NCBI RefSeq assembly: GCF_030247185.1
Contig: NC_080572.1
Location: 159,055,580 to 159,119,579, forward strand
Reading direction: 5' to 3'
DNA: 64,000 bases
From: Malaya genurostris
Taxonomy: Eukaryota; Arthropoda; Insecta; Diptera; Culicidae
Shown here: one piece after another, positions 31,621-41,100 of the stretch
How positions within the stretch are numbered: the stretch's first letter is position 1
Layout: the number at the start of each line of letters is the position of its first letter
Position numbers and translations under genes: made by a program
The notes under the pieces: model-generated
Database searches by the model: none
Told to the model about the DNA's origin: nothing
What the model saw: the letters and a program-made list of their open reading frames with translations, nothing else

Positions 31621-34600
31621 CATCCGGCGGAATTATTTTTTACCAAGAATTGATCCACTGGTTTCCTGTTCCATGTCGTAAAAGGCCACAAAAATAGGAA
31701 CTCCTAAGTCAAGGTGTATTTCCGTGCCGATGGCTGAATGGCTGCAGGAGGTTAAACAATGCAGTCGTGAACGGAATATCTTGGGATTTTCCCTTACCGT
31801 GTTAAGCGAAGCTCTGGCACAGTGGACGACTTCTTTCTTCGCAACTCGTGGGATTTAAATGATTAAAACATTTAAAAAAATCCTTACATGGTTCGCTATA
31901 GGCGATTATAAGCCAATATATTTGGTTTCTTGTAGTTGTTGTACGGTAAGTGCTGGAGGTGGAGTGTTCGTTACTTTAATTGATAATGGTTAGAGTGGCA
32001 CAAATCAATCTCCAGCATAAACGTACAGCAACTATGAATCTATCCAGACTTCTGCAAGAAGGTAAAGCTTCTTTAGCTTTGGTTCAAGAACCATATTTCC
32101 AAAAGGGAAACTTCTACGTTGGAAAATTGTTAAACCCAGTCTTTGTTGCCTTTAACAAGACCGGAATGACTAATCCACGTGAAATGCCTCGAGCATGCAT
32201 ACTTGCAAATAGTGCTCTCGATGTCTCTCTCATATCGGAGCTCACAACTCGGGATATTTGTGCTGTCACAGTTGGTATGACTACTGATGGCATAGACAGA
32301 AAATATGTCTATTGTTCGGCATATTTGCCGCATAACCAACCTTCGCCAAGCGATGACTTCAAAAAGGTTGTATCATACTGCTGCAAAAGTGATTTACCGC
32401 TTGTAATCGGCAGTGACATAAATGCTCACCATATCATTTGGGGCAGCACAGATATAAATTCGAGAGGCTCTGATATGATGGAATTTGTGAGCAGTACAAA
32501 CCTGCACATAGTCAATGCAGGAAACCGTCCAACTTTTGCGAGATCTGGCAGAGAGGAGGTTTTGGACGTAACTCTCTGCTCTGATAGAATTGCGCATGAG
32601 TTGGTGAATTGGCTCGTCTCCGATGAGCTCGAACCTTCGTTGTCTGATCATAAGTACATATTTTTTGATCATTCAAACGTTAAATTTGATATTATCACAT
32701 ATCGTAATCCCAAATCTACAAACTGGGACCTCTATGAAGAGGGCTTGGCGACTAGATTTTACGGGTACCAACCAACAATTGAAACCCCAATTGATTTGGA
32801 AAATGTTGTCGACGAGACAAACTCACTCATAGTTGCAGCATATGAAGAGGCTTGTCCACTTCGGATTGTGCGAGCTACTAGAGGAACTCCTTGGTGGAAT
32901 GCTGAACTTGCTAGACTAAGGAAACTATGCAGAAGAGCTTGGAACCACCGTCGCAGAAATGGGTCGGAGGCATTCGTGTTGGCTCGAAGGGCTTACAAAA
33001 ATGCTCTTCGATCGTCTGAGCGAAGTGGTTGGAAAAGCCTCTGCACAAATGTCTCTAGTCTCAACGAGGCTAGCAGATTAAATAAGTTACTTTCGAAGTC
33101 TAAGGACTTTAATGTCAGTTTCTTAAGAACTTCAGATGGTGAACACTTGTCTGATGAAGGTGATGTACTTTACTATCTTTTTAACACTCACTTTCCAGGA
33201 TGTATGGATCCATCACCGACAGCTCTTCCCGAGACTTTTTCAGGTAGTTACGATTCTTGGGCCCTTGCTCGAAGCGTTGTGACGATTGAATCGGTCAAAT
33301 GGGCAGTTGAGAGTTTTGCTCCGTACAAGTCTCCTGGAAAGGATGGAGTTTTCCCAGTGTTACTGCAGAAAGGGTATGAACATTTCAAACATGTTTTGAA
33401 GAAAATACTTACTTTTAGTCTTGCGACAGGATATATTCCAAGAGCCTGGCAGGAAATAATTGTCAAATTTATTCCCAAGGGCGGTCGCGACACTTATGAG
33501 GAAGCGAAGAGTTTCAGGCCTATCAGTCTAAGCTCATTTCTTCTTAAAACAGTGGAACGCATAGTCGATCACTATATCAGAAATGTTAGTTTGGGCCTGC
33601 ATCCGCTACATGGAATGCAACATGCTTACCAGCGTGGAAAGTCCACTACAACCCTGTTACATGATGTTGTGTACAACATTGAAAAAGCTTTCTCACAAAA
33701 GCAATCTTGCTTGGGAGTTTTCCTAGATATTGAAGGTGCCTTTGATAACGTGTCTTTCAATTCAATTCTGGAAGCAGCCCGTGGTCATGGCATACCTTCA
33801 AGTATCACAAATTGGATACACGCAATGCTTAGCAATCGACTTCTTTGCTCATCGCTTCGGCAAGCAGAGATTAGAAAGCTAAGTGTCTGTGGGTGTCCTC
33901 AAGGTGGTGTACTATCCCCACTTTTATGGAACCTTGTCGCTGATGGTTTGTTAAGGAAACTTAATAACCTTGGATTTCCGACTTATGGTTTTGCCGACGA
34001 TTATCATATATTGATGACCGGTATAAGCATTAACACTCTCTTTGATTTAATGCAGCAAGCCCTGCGATCTGTTGAACAATGGTGTTGTCAGGTTGGATTA
34101 TCTGTAAATCCGGGCAAAACATCAATGGTGCTTTTCACTCATCGTAGGATGATCACAGGAGCTCGTCCGTTGCAGTTCTTTGGTTCAGAGGTCACTGTGG
34201 TCGAACAAGTTAAATACGTCGGGGTTATTCTTGACTCAAAACTGAATTGGTCTGCTCACATTGACTTCAGAATTAAAAGAGCTTGCATGGCTTTCGGCCA
34301 ATGTAGACGAGCTTTTGGAAAATCATGGGGACTCAAACCCAGATATATTCATTGGATCTACACAACTATTGTTAGACCAATTTTAGCATATGGATGTCTT
34401 GTATGGTGGCAGAAAGGAGAAGTCGCGACAGTTCAGTCAAAGCTAAATCATCTCCAAAGGATGGTCCTAATGGCGATGACAGGAGCATTCACGACAACTC
34501 CTACTGCTGCTCTAGAGGCGCTACTGTGCATTAAACCACTACATGTGTTCCTAAAACAAGAAGCATTATCTTGTGCATATCGTCTTAAGGTTACAGGGCT

Positions 34601-36141
34601 TTGGAACAGTAACCCATTAGATTATGCTACCAGCCACACTCGCTTGTGGTCTCAAATGGTTACGTGGGATGAGTATTTACTCGCTCCTAGTGACCTAACT
34701 CTCACATGCAGTTTTCCTTTCAAAACATTCAATGTGAGCTATCCTTTTCGTGAGGAATGGTTGTCTGGTTGTCTGGAACGACAACTTGATGAACACATAG
34801 TTTGTTATACGGACGGTTCTCTGTTGAATGGTCGTGCTGGTGCTGGTGTCTACTGTCGTGAAATGAGGCTGGAGCAGTCTCATTCACTTGGTAGATACTG
34901 TACTGTGTTTCAAGCAGAAATCTACGCGATTCTGTGTGGAGTACAATCGGCACTTCAGCAGAGGATCTGTGGTAAGCGAATTTATTTTTGTTCCGACAGT
35001 CAGGCAGCCTTAAAAGCACTCAGTTCGAATGACTCACGGTCGAATCTAGTGATCGCATGTCGAACTCAAATTGAAGACCTCAGCATTTCAAATGCTGTTT
35101 ACTTCTTATGGGTACCCGGCCATTCTGGTATTACTGGAAATGAATGGGCTGATGAGTTGGCTAGAGCTGGTGCAACGAATGATTTCGTTGGTCCTGAACC
35201 AGCTTTACCACTTTCAACTAGTTGGATAAAGCACAAGATTCGTTCTTGGGCTGTATCCAAACATGCCAGCTACTGGCGCAGCTTGCAAACTTGCGCTCAG
35301 ACAATAGCATTTCTACCAGATTTAAATCTGAAAATGTCAAAGTGTCTACTGCATTTCTCCAAGCATCATTGCAGTATTCTGGTCAGAGCTCTGACTGGAC
35401 ATTGCAAACTCAATTATCACATGGCTACTATTCAACGTGCTGAGTATTATTCGTGTGATTTGTGTGAATGCGATTATGGTACTTCATATCATCTGATATG
35501 TAACTGTCCCGCATTGACGCAGCTACGTATCCGGGTTTTTGGTTCTCCATACATGGTTGAGTCTGTGTATGCGGAGCTAAAATTGAAGGATATTCTCTCG
35601 TTTCTTATCCAATGTGGTAAGGAGCTATAGTCAGAAGGGTTCATCGTTCTTCCTGGAGTGAATGAATCCCTTCTGTATTTACCTTAAATAGGGTTTAGCG
35701 GATTGTTTGGCATCTTTTAGGGGGTGCCGAATTTACTTCTGCTCGTACATACTGCGAATCGTTCTGCATTCTTCCGGGAGTGCAGAATGGTGTCGCTTTT
35801 GTAAGATCTTCAAATCCTCTCGGGAGTTGGAGGTTTTATTAACAGCGGACTGTTCGGGACCTCGTAGAGGTTCAGAATTTACTTCTGCTTCCACTAAATG
35901 TGATCCTCAGCAGATTGTTCGGCATCCCTTAGGGGTGCAGAATTTACTTCTGCTTTTATGTGTTTTTGTGTCGTCAATTTTTCCCATCCTCCTAGTCCAA
36001 CCCTTACCATTTCCTTTCAATCCTTCCCTCTTATATATCGGGAAAATGATGCTAAAAACAAATTGATGGCAAGGCACAAATCTCCAAATATCAAGGGGAA
36101 CGTGCCATTTGAGCCAATTTGTTCTGATTCCTGATTCCTGA
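31621..36141 (+). mobile_element. LOA-like LINE, copy 1, intact ORF
   Basis: The element has a ~360-bp leader (starting CATCCGGCGGAATTA), one long ORF (31980-35630), a ~510-bp 3' UTR of short direct-repeat-like blocks (GTTCGGCATCCCTTAGGGGT, GAATTTACTTCTGC), and a tail of TGATTCC units. Relative to copy 2 it lacks the first ~180 bp. It is nearly identical to copy 2 over the shared length. Separate flanks with separate target duplications show an independent insertion rather than a segmental duplication. Confidence 0.9.
31980..35630 (+). CDS. LOA-like LINE polyprotein (endonuclease, RT, RNase H), copy 1
   Basis: The intact 1216-residue frame encodes an apurinic-type endonuclease (residues ~1-230; QEP near 37, GSDINAHH with Asp146, SDH at 222-224), a reverse transcriptase (~400-760; RPISLSSF, FLDIEGAFDNV, GCPQGGVLSPLLWN, FADD at 671-674), an RNase H domain (~940-1060; Asp945, Glu980, Asp1006, Asp1058 and the WVPGHSG motif) and a C-terminal Cys/His cluster (~1160-1180, SCDLCECDYGTSYHLIC). 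All catalytic residues looked for are present. The order with RNase H and the wording of the endonuclease motifs fit the LOA clade of the I group, from memory. The protein would nick target DNA and reverse-transcribe the element RNA. The first Met (MIMVRVAQINLQ) is followed at once by a second possible start. No ORF1 (gag-like) is present upstream. Confidence 0.9.
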   Translation: MIMVRVAQINLQHKRTATMNLSRLLQEGKASLALVQEPYFQKGNFYVGKLLNPVFVAFNKTGMTNPREMPRACILANSALDVSLISELTTRDICAVTVGMTTDGIDRKYVYCSAYLPHNQPSPSDDFKKVVSYCCKSDLPLVIGSDINAHHIIWGSTDINSRGSDMMEFVSSTNLHIVNAGNRPTFARSGREEVLDVTLCSDRIAHELVNWLVSDELEPSLSDHKYIFFDHSNVKFDIITYRNPKSTNWDLYEEGLATRFYGYQPTIETPIDLENVVDETNSLIVAAYEEACPLRIVRATRGTPWWNAELARLRKLCRRAWNHRRRNGSEAFVLARRAYKNALRSSERSGWKSLCTNVSSLNEASRLNKLLSKSKDFNVSFLRTSDGEHLSDEGDVLYYLFNTHFPGCMDPSPTALPETFSGSYDSWALARSVVTIESVKWAVESFAPYKSPGKDGVFPVLLQKGYEHFKHVLKKILTFSLATGYIPRAWQEIIVKFIPKGGRDTYEEAKSFRPISLSSFLLKTVERIVDHYIRNVSLGLHPLHGMQHAYQRGKSTTTLLHDVVYNIEKAFSQKQSCLGVFLDIEGAFDNVSFNSILEAARGHGIPSSITNWIHAMLSNRLLCSSLRQAEIRKLSVCGCPQGGVLSPLLWNLVADGLLRKLNNLGFPTYGFADDYHILMTGISINTLFDLMQQALRSVEQWCCQVGLSVNPGKTSMVLFTHRRMITGARPLQFFGSEVTVVEQVKYVGVILDSKLNWSAHIDFRIKRACMAFGQCRRAFGKSWGLKPRYIHWIYTTIVRPILAYGCLVWWQKGEVATVQSKLNHLQRMVLMAMTGAFTTTPTAALEALLCIKPLHVFLKQEALSCAYRLKVTGLWNSNPLDYATSHTRLWSQMVTWDEYLLAPSDLTLTCSFPFKTFNVSYPFREEWLSGCLERQLDEHIVCYTDGSLLNGRAGAGVYCREMRLEQSHSLGRYCTVFQAEIYAILCGVQSALQQRICGKRIYFCSDSQAALKALSSNDSRSNLVIACRTQIEDLSISNAVYFLWVPGHSGITGNEWADELARAGATNDFVGPEPALPLSTSWIKHKIRSWAVSKHASYWRSLQTCAQTIAFLPDLNLKMSKCLLHFSKHHCSILVRALTGHCKLNYHMATIQRAEYYSCDLCECDYGTSYHLICNCPALTQLRIRVFGSPYMVESVYAELKLKDILSFLIQCGKEL

Positions 36142-36307
36142 TACAAGCCAGTTGTCGTATGTTCGAGCCCCGACCTGGAAGGATTCTTAGTGTCAGTAGG
36201 ATCCATAGTACTAGTCATGCAATGATTCCGTACGCTAAGAATCGGCTGCGAGGTCTGTTGAAACAGAAAGGTCAAATTCCACAAAAGGAATGTAATACCA
36301 AGACTTT
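36142..36307. repeat. Right copy of 166-bp target-site duplication
   Basis: Matches 31455-31620; see that entry. Confidence 0.9.
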
Positions 36308-36534
36308 GCTTCACCCCTTGTTTTATGTAAAAGTATAGCTACTTGCAGGTATGCCTGATTTCATCAGGCTTTGTAGAATATTTGAAAAAGAATCGTCGCA
36401 ATAAACTATAGGACTACATTGATAATATATTTAATGCTTTTAGCAATGTTTCAATGCAACAATTTATTTCTCTCAACGTTGTTCAGAAAAGTGACTTCTC
36501 ATGTACGTGGAACCGATTATTGGTTTGAGGTATA

Positions 36535-37449
36535 ACACATGGATCAATAAGTCCCGAGACTAACAATGCAAACAACATTTTTGCAAATTTTTTTTTATTC
36601 ATCAACATAATCACCTTTTAGGGTGATACAATGATTCCAACGTTTTTCCAATTTTTCAATACCATGTTTATAAATAAAATTATCTTTCGCTTCAAAATAA
36701 GCTTCAGTTTCAGCGATGACCTCCTCATTTGAGCCAAATCTTTTTCCCTGGAGCATTTTTTTAAGATCAGCAAAGAGCCAGTAGTCACTGGAGGCTAAAT
36801 CTGGCGAGTATGGGGGGTGGAGAAGCAGATCAAAGCCCAATTCGTTCAATTTCGCCATTGTTTTCATCGACTTGTGGCAGGGTGCATTTTGTTCCATCGA
36901 AAGCAATCGCGGCACCCACTTGGAAAAAACCTTTTTCATGCTCAATTTTTCATGAAGGATAGTAAATACACTTCCATATGATATCTATGTCATCTCTGCA
37001 ATCTCACGGAGCTTCACTTTACGATCTTTCATTATAATTTTTGTCACTTCACTCACATTTTCCGGTGTAACGGCTTCCACAGGTCTACCCGAGCGTTCCG
37101 CGTCATTTGTGTCGGTACGACCACGTTTAAACTCGGCGAACCACCGACAAATCGTTGCTTTTGATGGACAAGAGTCCGGATAACATTTTTCAATCCATTG
37201 TTTCGCTTGCACGGTGTTTTTACCCATTAAAAAACAATGTTTCATCAAAACACGAAACTCGGTTTTTTTTTCATTTTTTAAACAAACTACAAAACGACTT
37301 TACTTAAACCTCGATAACTCAGCTGTTTCTGGTCGGATCGACTTAAAGTTTTGACCCGTTTCAAGCAAAGGATAGTACTCTAGAAAGACGTGGTTACTGG
37401 TTTACTACGAGCGCCATCTCTGCTTTAGAGGACTTATTGATCCATGTGT
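36535..37449 (-). mobile_element. mariner (DD34D type), internally deleted
   Basis: Terminal repeats start ACACATGGATCAATAAGTCC (36535) and its complement ends at 37449; TA lies on both sides. At 915 bp it is about 70 percent of a full mariner. The missing part is the centre of the transposase gene. Confidence 0.85.
36595..37248 (-). pseudogene. mariner transposase, deleted centre
   Basis: Minus-strand residues from 37248: an N-terminal helix-turn-helix region (FLMGKNTVQAKQWIEKCYPD, then RWFAEFKRGRTDTNDAERSG and SGRP linker). A stop interrupts at IAEMT. The WVPR motif follows (KVFSKWVPRLLS near 36900). The frame then jumps to the segment around the second catalytic site, where EQNAPCHKS stands in place of the usual QDNAPCH, so that Asp is lost. 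PPYSPDLASSDYWLF with the third Asp and a normal C-terminus follow. The first catalytic site (DETW-type) is deleted. This copy cannot make active enzyme, but the ends look good. Confidence 0.85.
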
Positions 37450-37494
37450 TATACATAGCTGTAAAATTAAGAATTTTTGGTAGTATACCATTCG

Positions 37495-38198
37495 CTGTAT
37501 TTCGCTGTTCATTAAAGCAGTGGTGATAAAGGGTTTCGAAATCTTACCGCAGTTACAAATTGCTTACCAGACCATAGCTTGCTTATAAAATTTTTCGACT
37601 TCAATCGATATCTCGGACTGGTTTAAGAATCGTATTGTACAGCTTTCGAACCCTCGGCCTGATCGATGCTTCTTGTTACGGACTACGTCTTGATTGTTTC
37701 AGCTTCTTGTAGGTTCGAAGATTCAAACGTTCTTTAGCACGAAGAACATTTGACTTCGAAGTGCCCACTTTTTTGGCCACATCCCGAACTGAAACCTCCT
37801 TCTTTTGCTCGAACGCCTTCAGTATACGTTTATCCAACTGAGGGTTAGCAGGACCTTTTTTTCGACCCGTTTTCGGTTTATCCTCACCGAACTTCCTGAT
37901 TGCATTTCGCACGGCTTTTTCACTTACTCCTTCCATTTTTGCTATCTTTCTCAGTGACATTCGTATTGCATAGGCGGTTCAATGCATAGGACGCTTTCTG
38001 TGCACCATTTGTACAATCTCGACGTAATTTTTCGACGTTGTTCTGCTGAAAGTCCACGCATTAAGAAACAAACTAATGAAAACGAATATACAACTGCAAT
38101 ATACAAGTGGTTAGAGAAGAGTATAAACAACAGGACGCAGCCATAAAAATTGTCTTTACAGAGAATGAACCTACCCGAGCGTCTGTTCCCCATGTTGG
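37495..38198 (-). pseudogene. DD37E transposon fragment, N-terminal half of transposase
   Basis: On the minus strand the frame reads MRGLSAEQRRKITSRL, then SLRKIAKMEGVSEKAVRNAI and FEQKKEVSVRDVAKKVGTSK, two helix-turn-helix segments as in Tc1/mariner relatives, and matches the better-preserved copy at 57867-58867. About 110 bp containing the MDDET catalytic segment is deleted at about 37627. A short extra stretch at 37970-38001 replaces a few bases. The fragment lacks both element ends. Its 5' part (38013-38198) is duplicated at 42899-43084 by the LINE insertion. Confidence 0.8.
38013..38198. repeat. Left copy of 186-bp target-site duplication
   Basis: Identical by eye to 42899-43084, starting ACAATCTCGACG and ending CCCATGTTGG. 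It is DD37E-remnant sequence duplicated on insertion of the LOA-like LINE copy 2. Confidence 0.9.
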
Positions 38199-41100
38199 CT
38201 GCTCGGCCATTTTTCGGCTGCTCGGCCATCCATGGAAGTTGACCATCAATGTCAATTTCCCTCTCTGAGCAGCCTAGATAGCCGTGTAGTGTCGGTAGCG
38301 GTTTCCCAACTGGCTAAGAATAACGCTACGGTCCACCTGTACCGGTGGTATAAGTCCACCAAACAGGTAAGCCGTGTGGCATCCGGCGGAATTATTTTTT
38401 ACCAAGAATTGATCCACTGGTTTCCTGTTCCATGTCGTAAAAGGCCACAAAAATAGGAACTCCTAAGTCAAGGTGTATTTCCGTGCCGATGGCTGAATGG
38501 CTGCAGGAGGTTAAACAATGCAGTCGTGAACGGAATATCTTGGGATTTTCCCTTACTGTGTTAAGCGAAGCTCTGGCACAGTGGACGACTTCTTTCTTCG
38601 CAACTCGTGGGATTTAAATGATTAAAACATTTAAAAAAATCCTTACATGGTTCGCTATAGGCGATTATAAGCCAATATATTTGGTTTCTTGTAGTTGTTG
38701 TACGGTAAGTGCTGGAGGTGGAGTGTTCGTTACTTTAATTGATAATGGTTAGAGTAGCACAAATCAATCTCCAGCATAAACGTACAGCAACTATGAATCT
38801 ATCCAGACTTCTGCAAGAAGGTAAAGCTTCTTTAGCTTTGGTTCAAGAACCATATTTCCAAAAGGGAAACTTCTACGTTGGAAAATTGTTAAACCCAGTC
38901 TTTGTTGCCTTTAACAAGACCGGAATGACTAATCCACGTGAAATGCCTCGAGCATGCATACTTGCAAATAGTGCTCTCGATGTCTCTCTCATATCGGAGC
39001 TCACAACTCGGGATATTTGTGCTGTCACAGTTGGTATGACTACTGATGGCATAGACAGAAAATATGTCTATTGTTCGGCATATTTGCCGCATAACCAACC
39101 TTCGCCAAGCGATGACTTCAAAAAGGTTGTATCATACTGCTGCAAAAGTGATTTACCGCTTGTAATCGGCAGTGACATAAATGCTCACCATATCATTTGG
39201 GGCAGCACAGATATAAATTCGAGAGGCTCTGATATGATGGAATTTGTGAGCAGTACAAACCTGCACATAGTCAATGCAGGAAACCGTCCAACTTTTGCGA
39301 GATCTGGCAGAGAGGAGGTTTTGGACGTAACTCTCTGCTCTGATAGAATTGCGCATGAGTTGGTGAATTGGCTCGTCTCCGATGAGCTCGAACCTTCGTT
39401 GTCTGATCATAAGTACATATTCTTTGATCATTCAAACGTTAAATTTGATATTATCACATATCGTAATCCCAAATCTACAAACTGGGACCTCTATGAAGAG
39501 GGCTTGGCGACTAGATTTTACGGGTACCAACCAACAATTGAAACCCCAATTGATTTGGAAAATGTTGTCGACGAGACAAACTCACTCATAGTTGCAGCAT
39601 ATGAAGAGGCTTGTCCACTTCGGATTGTGCGAGCTACTAGAGGAACTCCTTGGTGGAATGCTGAACTTGCTAGACTAAGGAAACTATGCAGAAGAGCTTG
39701 GAACCACCGTCGCAAAAATGGGTCGGAGGCATTCGTGTTGGCTCGAAGGGCTTACAAAAATGCTCTTCGATCGTCTGAGCGAAGTGGTTGGAAAAGCCTC
39801 TGCACAAATGTCTCTAGTCTCAACGAGGCTAGCAGATTAAATAAGTTACTTTCGAAGTCTAAGGACTTTAATGTCAGTTTCTTAAGAACTTCAGATGGTG
39901 AACACTTGTCTGATGAAGGTGATGTACTTCACTATCTTTTTAACACTCACTTTCCAGGATGTATGGATCCATCACCGACAGCTCTTCCCGAGACTTTTTC
40001 AGGTAGTTACGATTCTTGGGCCCTTGCTCGAAGCGTTGTGACGATTGAATCGGTCAAATGGGCAGTTGAGAGTTTTGCTCCGTACAAGTCTCCTGGAAAG
40101 GATGGAGTTTTCCCAGTGTTACTGCAGAAAGGGTATGAACATTGCAAACATGTTTTGAAGAAAATACTCACTTTTAGTCTTGCGACAGGATATATTCCAA
40201 GAGCCTGGCAGGAAATAATTGTCAAATTTATTCCCAAAGGCGGTCGCGACACTTATGAGGAAGCGAAGAGTTTCAGGCCTATCAGTCTAAGCTCATTTCT
40301 TCTTAAAACAGTGGAACGCATAGTCGATCACTATATCAGAAATGTTAGTTTGGGCCTGCATCCGCTACATGGAATGCAACATGCTTACCAGCGTGGAAAG
40401 TCCACTACAACCCTGTTACATGATGTTGTGTACAACATTGAAAAAGCTTTCTCACAAAAGCAATCTTGCTTGGGAGTTTTCCTAGATATTGAAGGTGCCT
40501 TTGATAACGTGTCTTTCAATTCAATTCTGGAAGCAGCCCGTGGTCATGGCATACCTTCAAGTATCACAAATTGGATACACGCAATGCTTAGCAATCGACT
40601 TCTTTGCTCATCGCTTCGGCAAGCAGAGATTAGAAAGCTAAGTGTCTGTGGGTGTCCTCAAGGTGGTGTACTATCCCCACTTTTATGGAACCTTGTCGCT
40701 GATGGTTTGTTAAGGAAACTTAATAACCTTGGATTTCCGACTTATGGTTTTGCCGACGATTATCATATATTGATGACCGGTATAAGCATTAACACTCTCT
40801 TTGATTTAATGCAGCAAGCCCTGCGATCTGTTGAACAATGGTGTTGTCAGGTTGGATTATCTGTAAATCCGGGCAAAACATCAATGGTGCTTTTCACTCA
40901 TCGTAGGATAATCACAGGAGCTCGTCCGTTGCAGTTCTTTGGTTCAGAGGTCACTGTGGTCGAACAAGTTAAATACGTCGGGGTTATTCTTGACTCAAAA
41001 CTGAATTGGTCTGCTCATATTGACTTCAGAATTAAAAGAGCTTGCATGGCTTTCGGCCAATGTAGACGAGCTTTTGGAAAATCATGGGGACTCAAACCCA

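Larger units (their letters stand above)
31414..36309 (+). mobile_element. tRNA-derived SINE split by a LOA-like LINE
   Basis: The SINE head at 31420-31500 looks like a tRNA: GGTTCAATGCATAGGACGCT near box A, an anticodon-stem-like CTGGTCTTACAAGCCAG, and a B-box match ATGTTCGAGCCCC. The loop would place TAC, a valine anticodon. The body ends ..AATACCAAGACTTTGC. The whole unit is bounded by 12-bp direct repeats TTCACCCCTTGT (31402-31413 and 36310-36321). The LINE at 31621-36141 is inserted near its 3' end and duplicated 166 bp of it, so most of the SINE appears twice. Confidence 0.85.

Noticed and set aside
32130..35019. Several antisense frames of 60-96 codons within the LINE ORF, repeated in copy 2
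   Set aside because: They are shadows of the strongly coding LINE frame and have no independent support.
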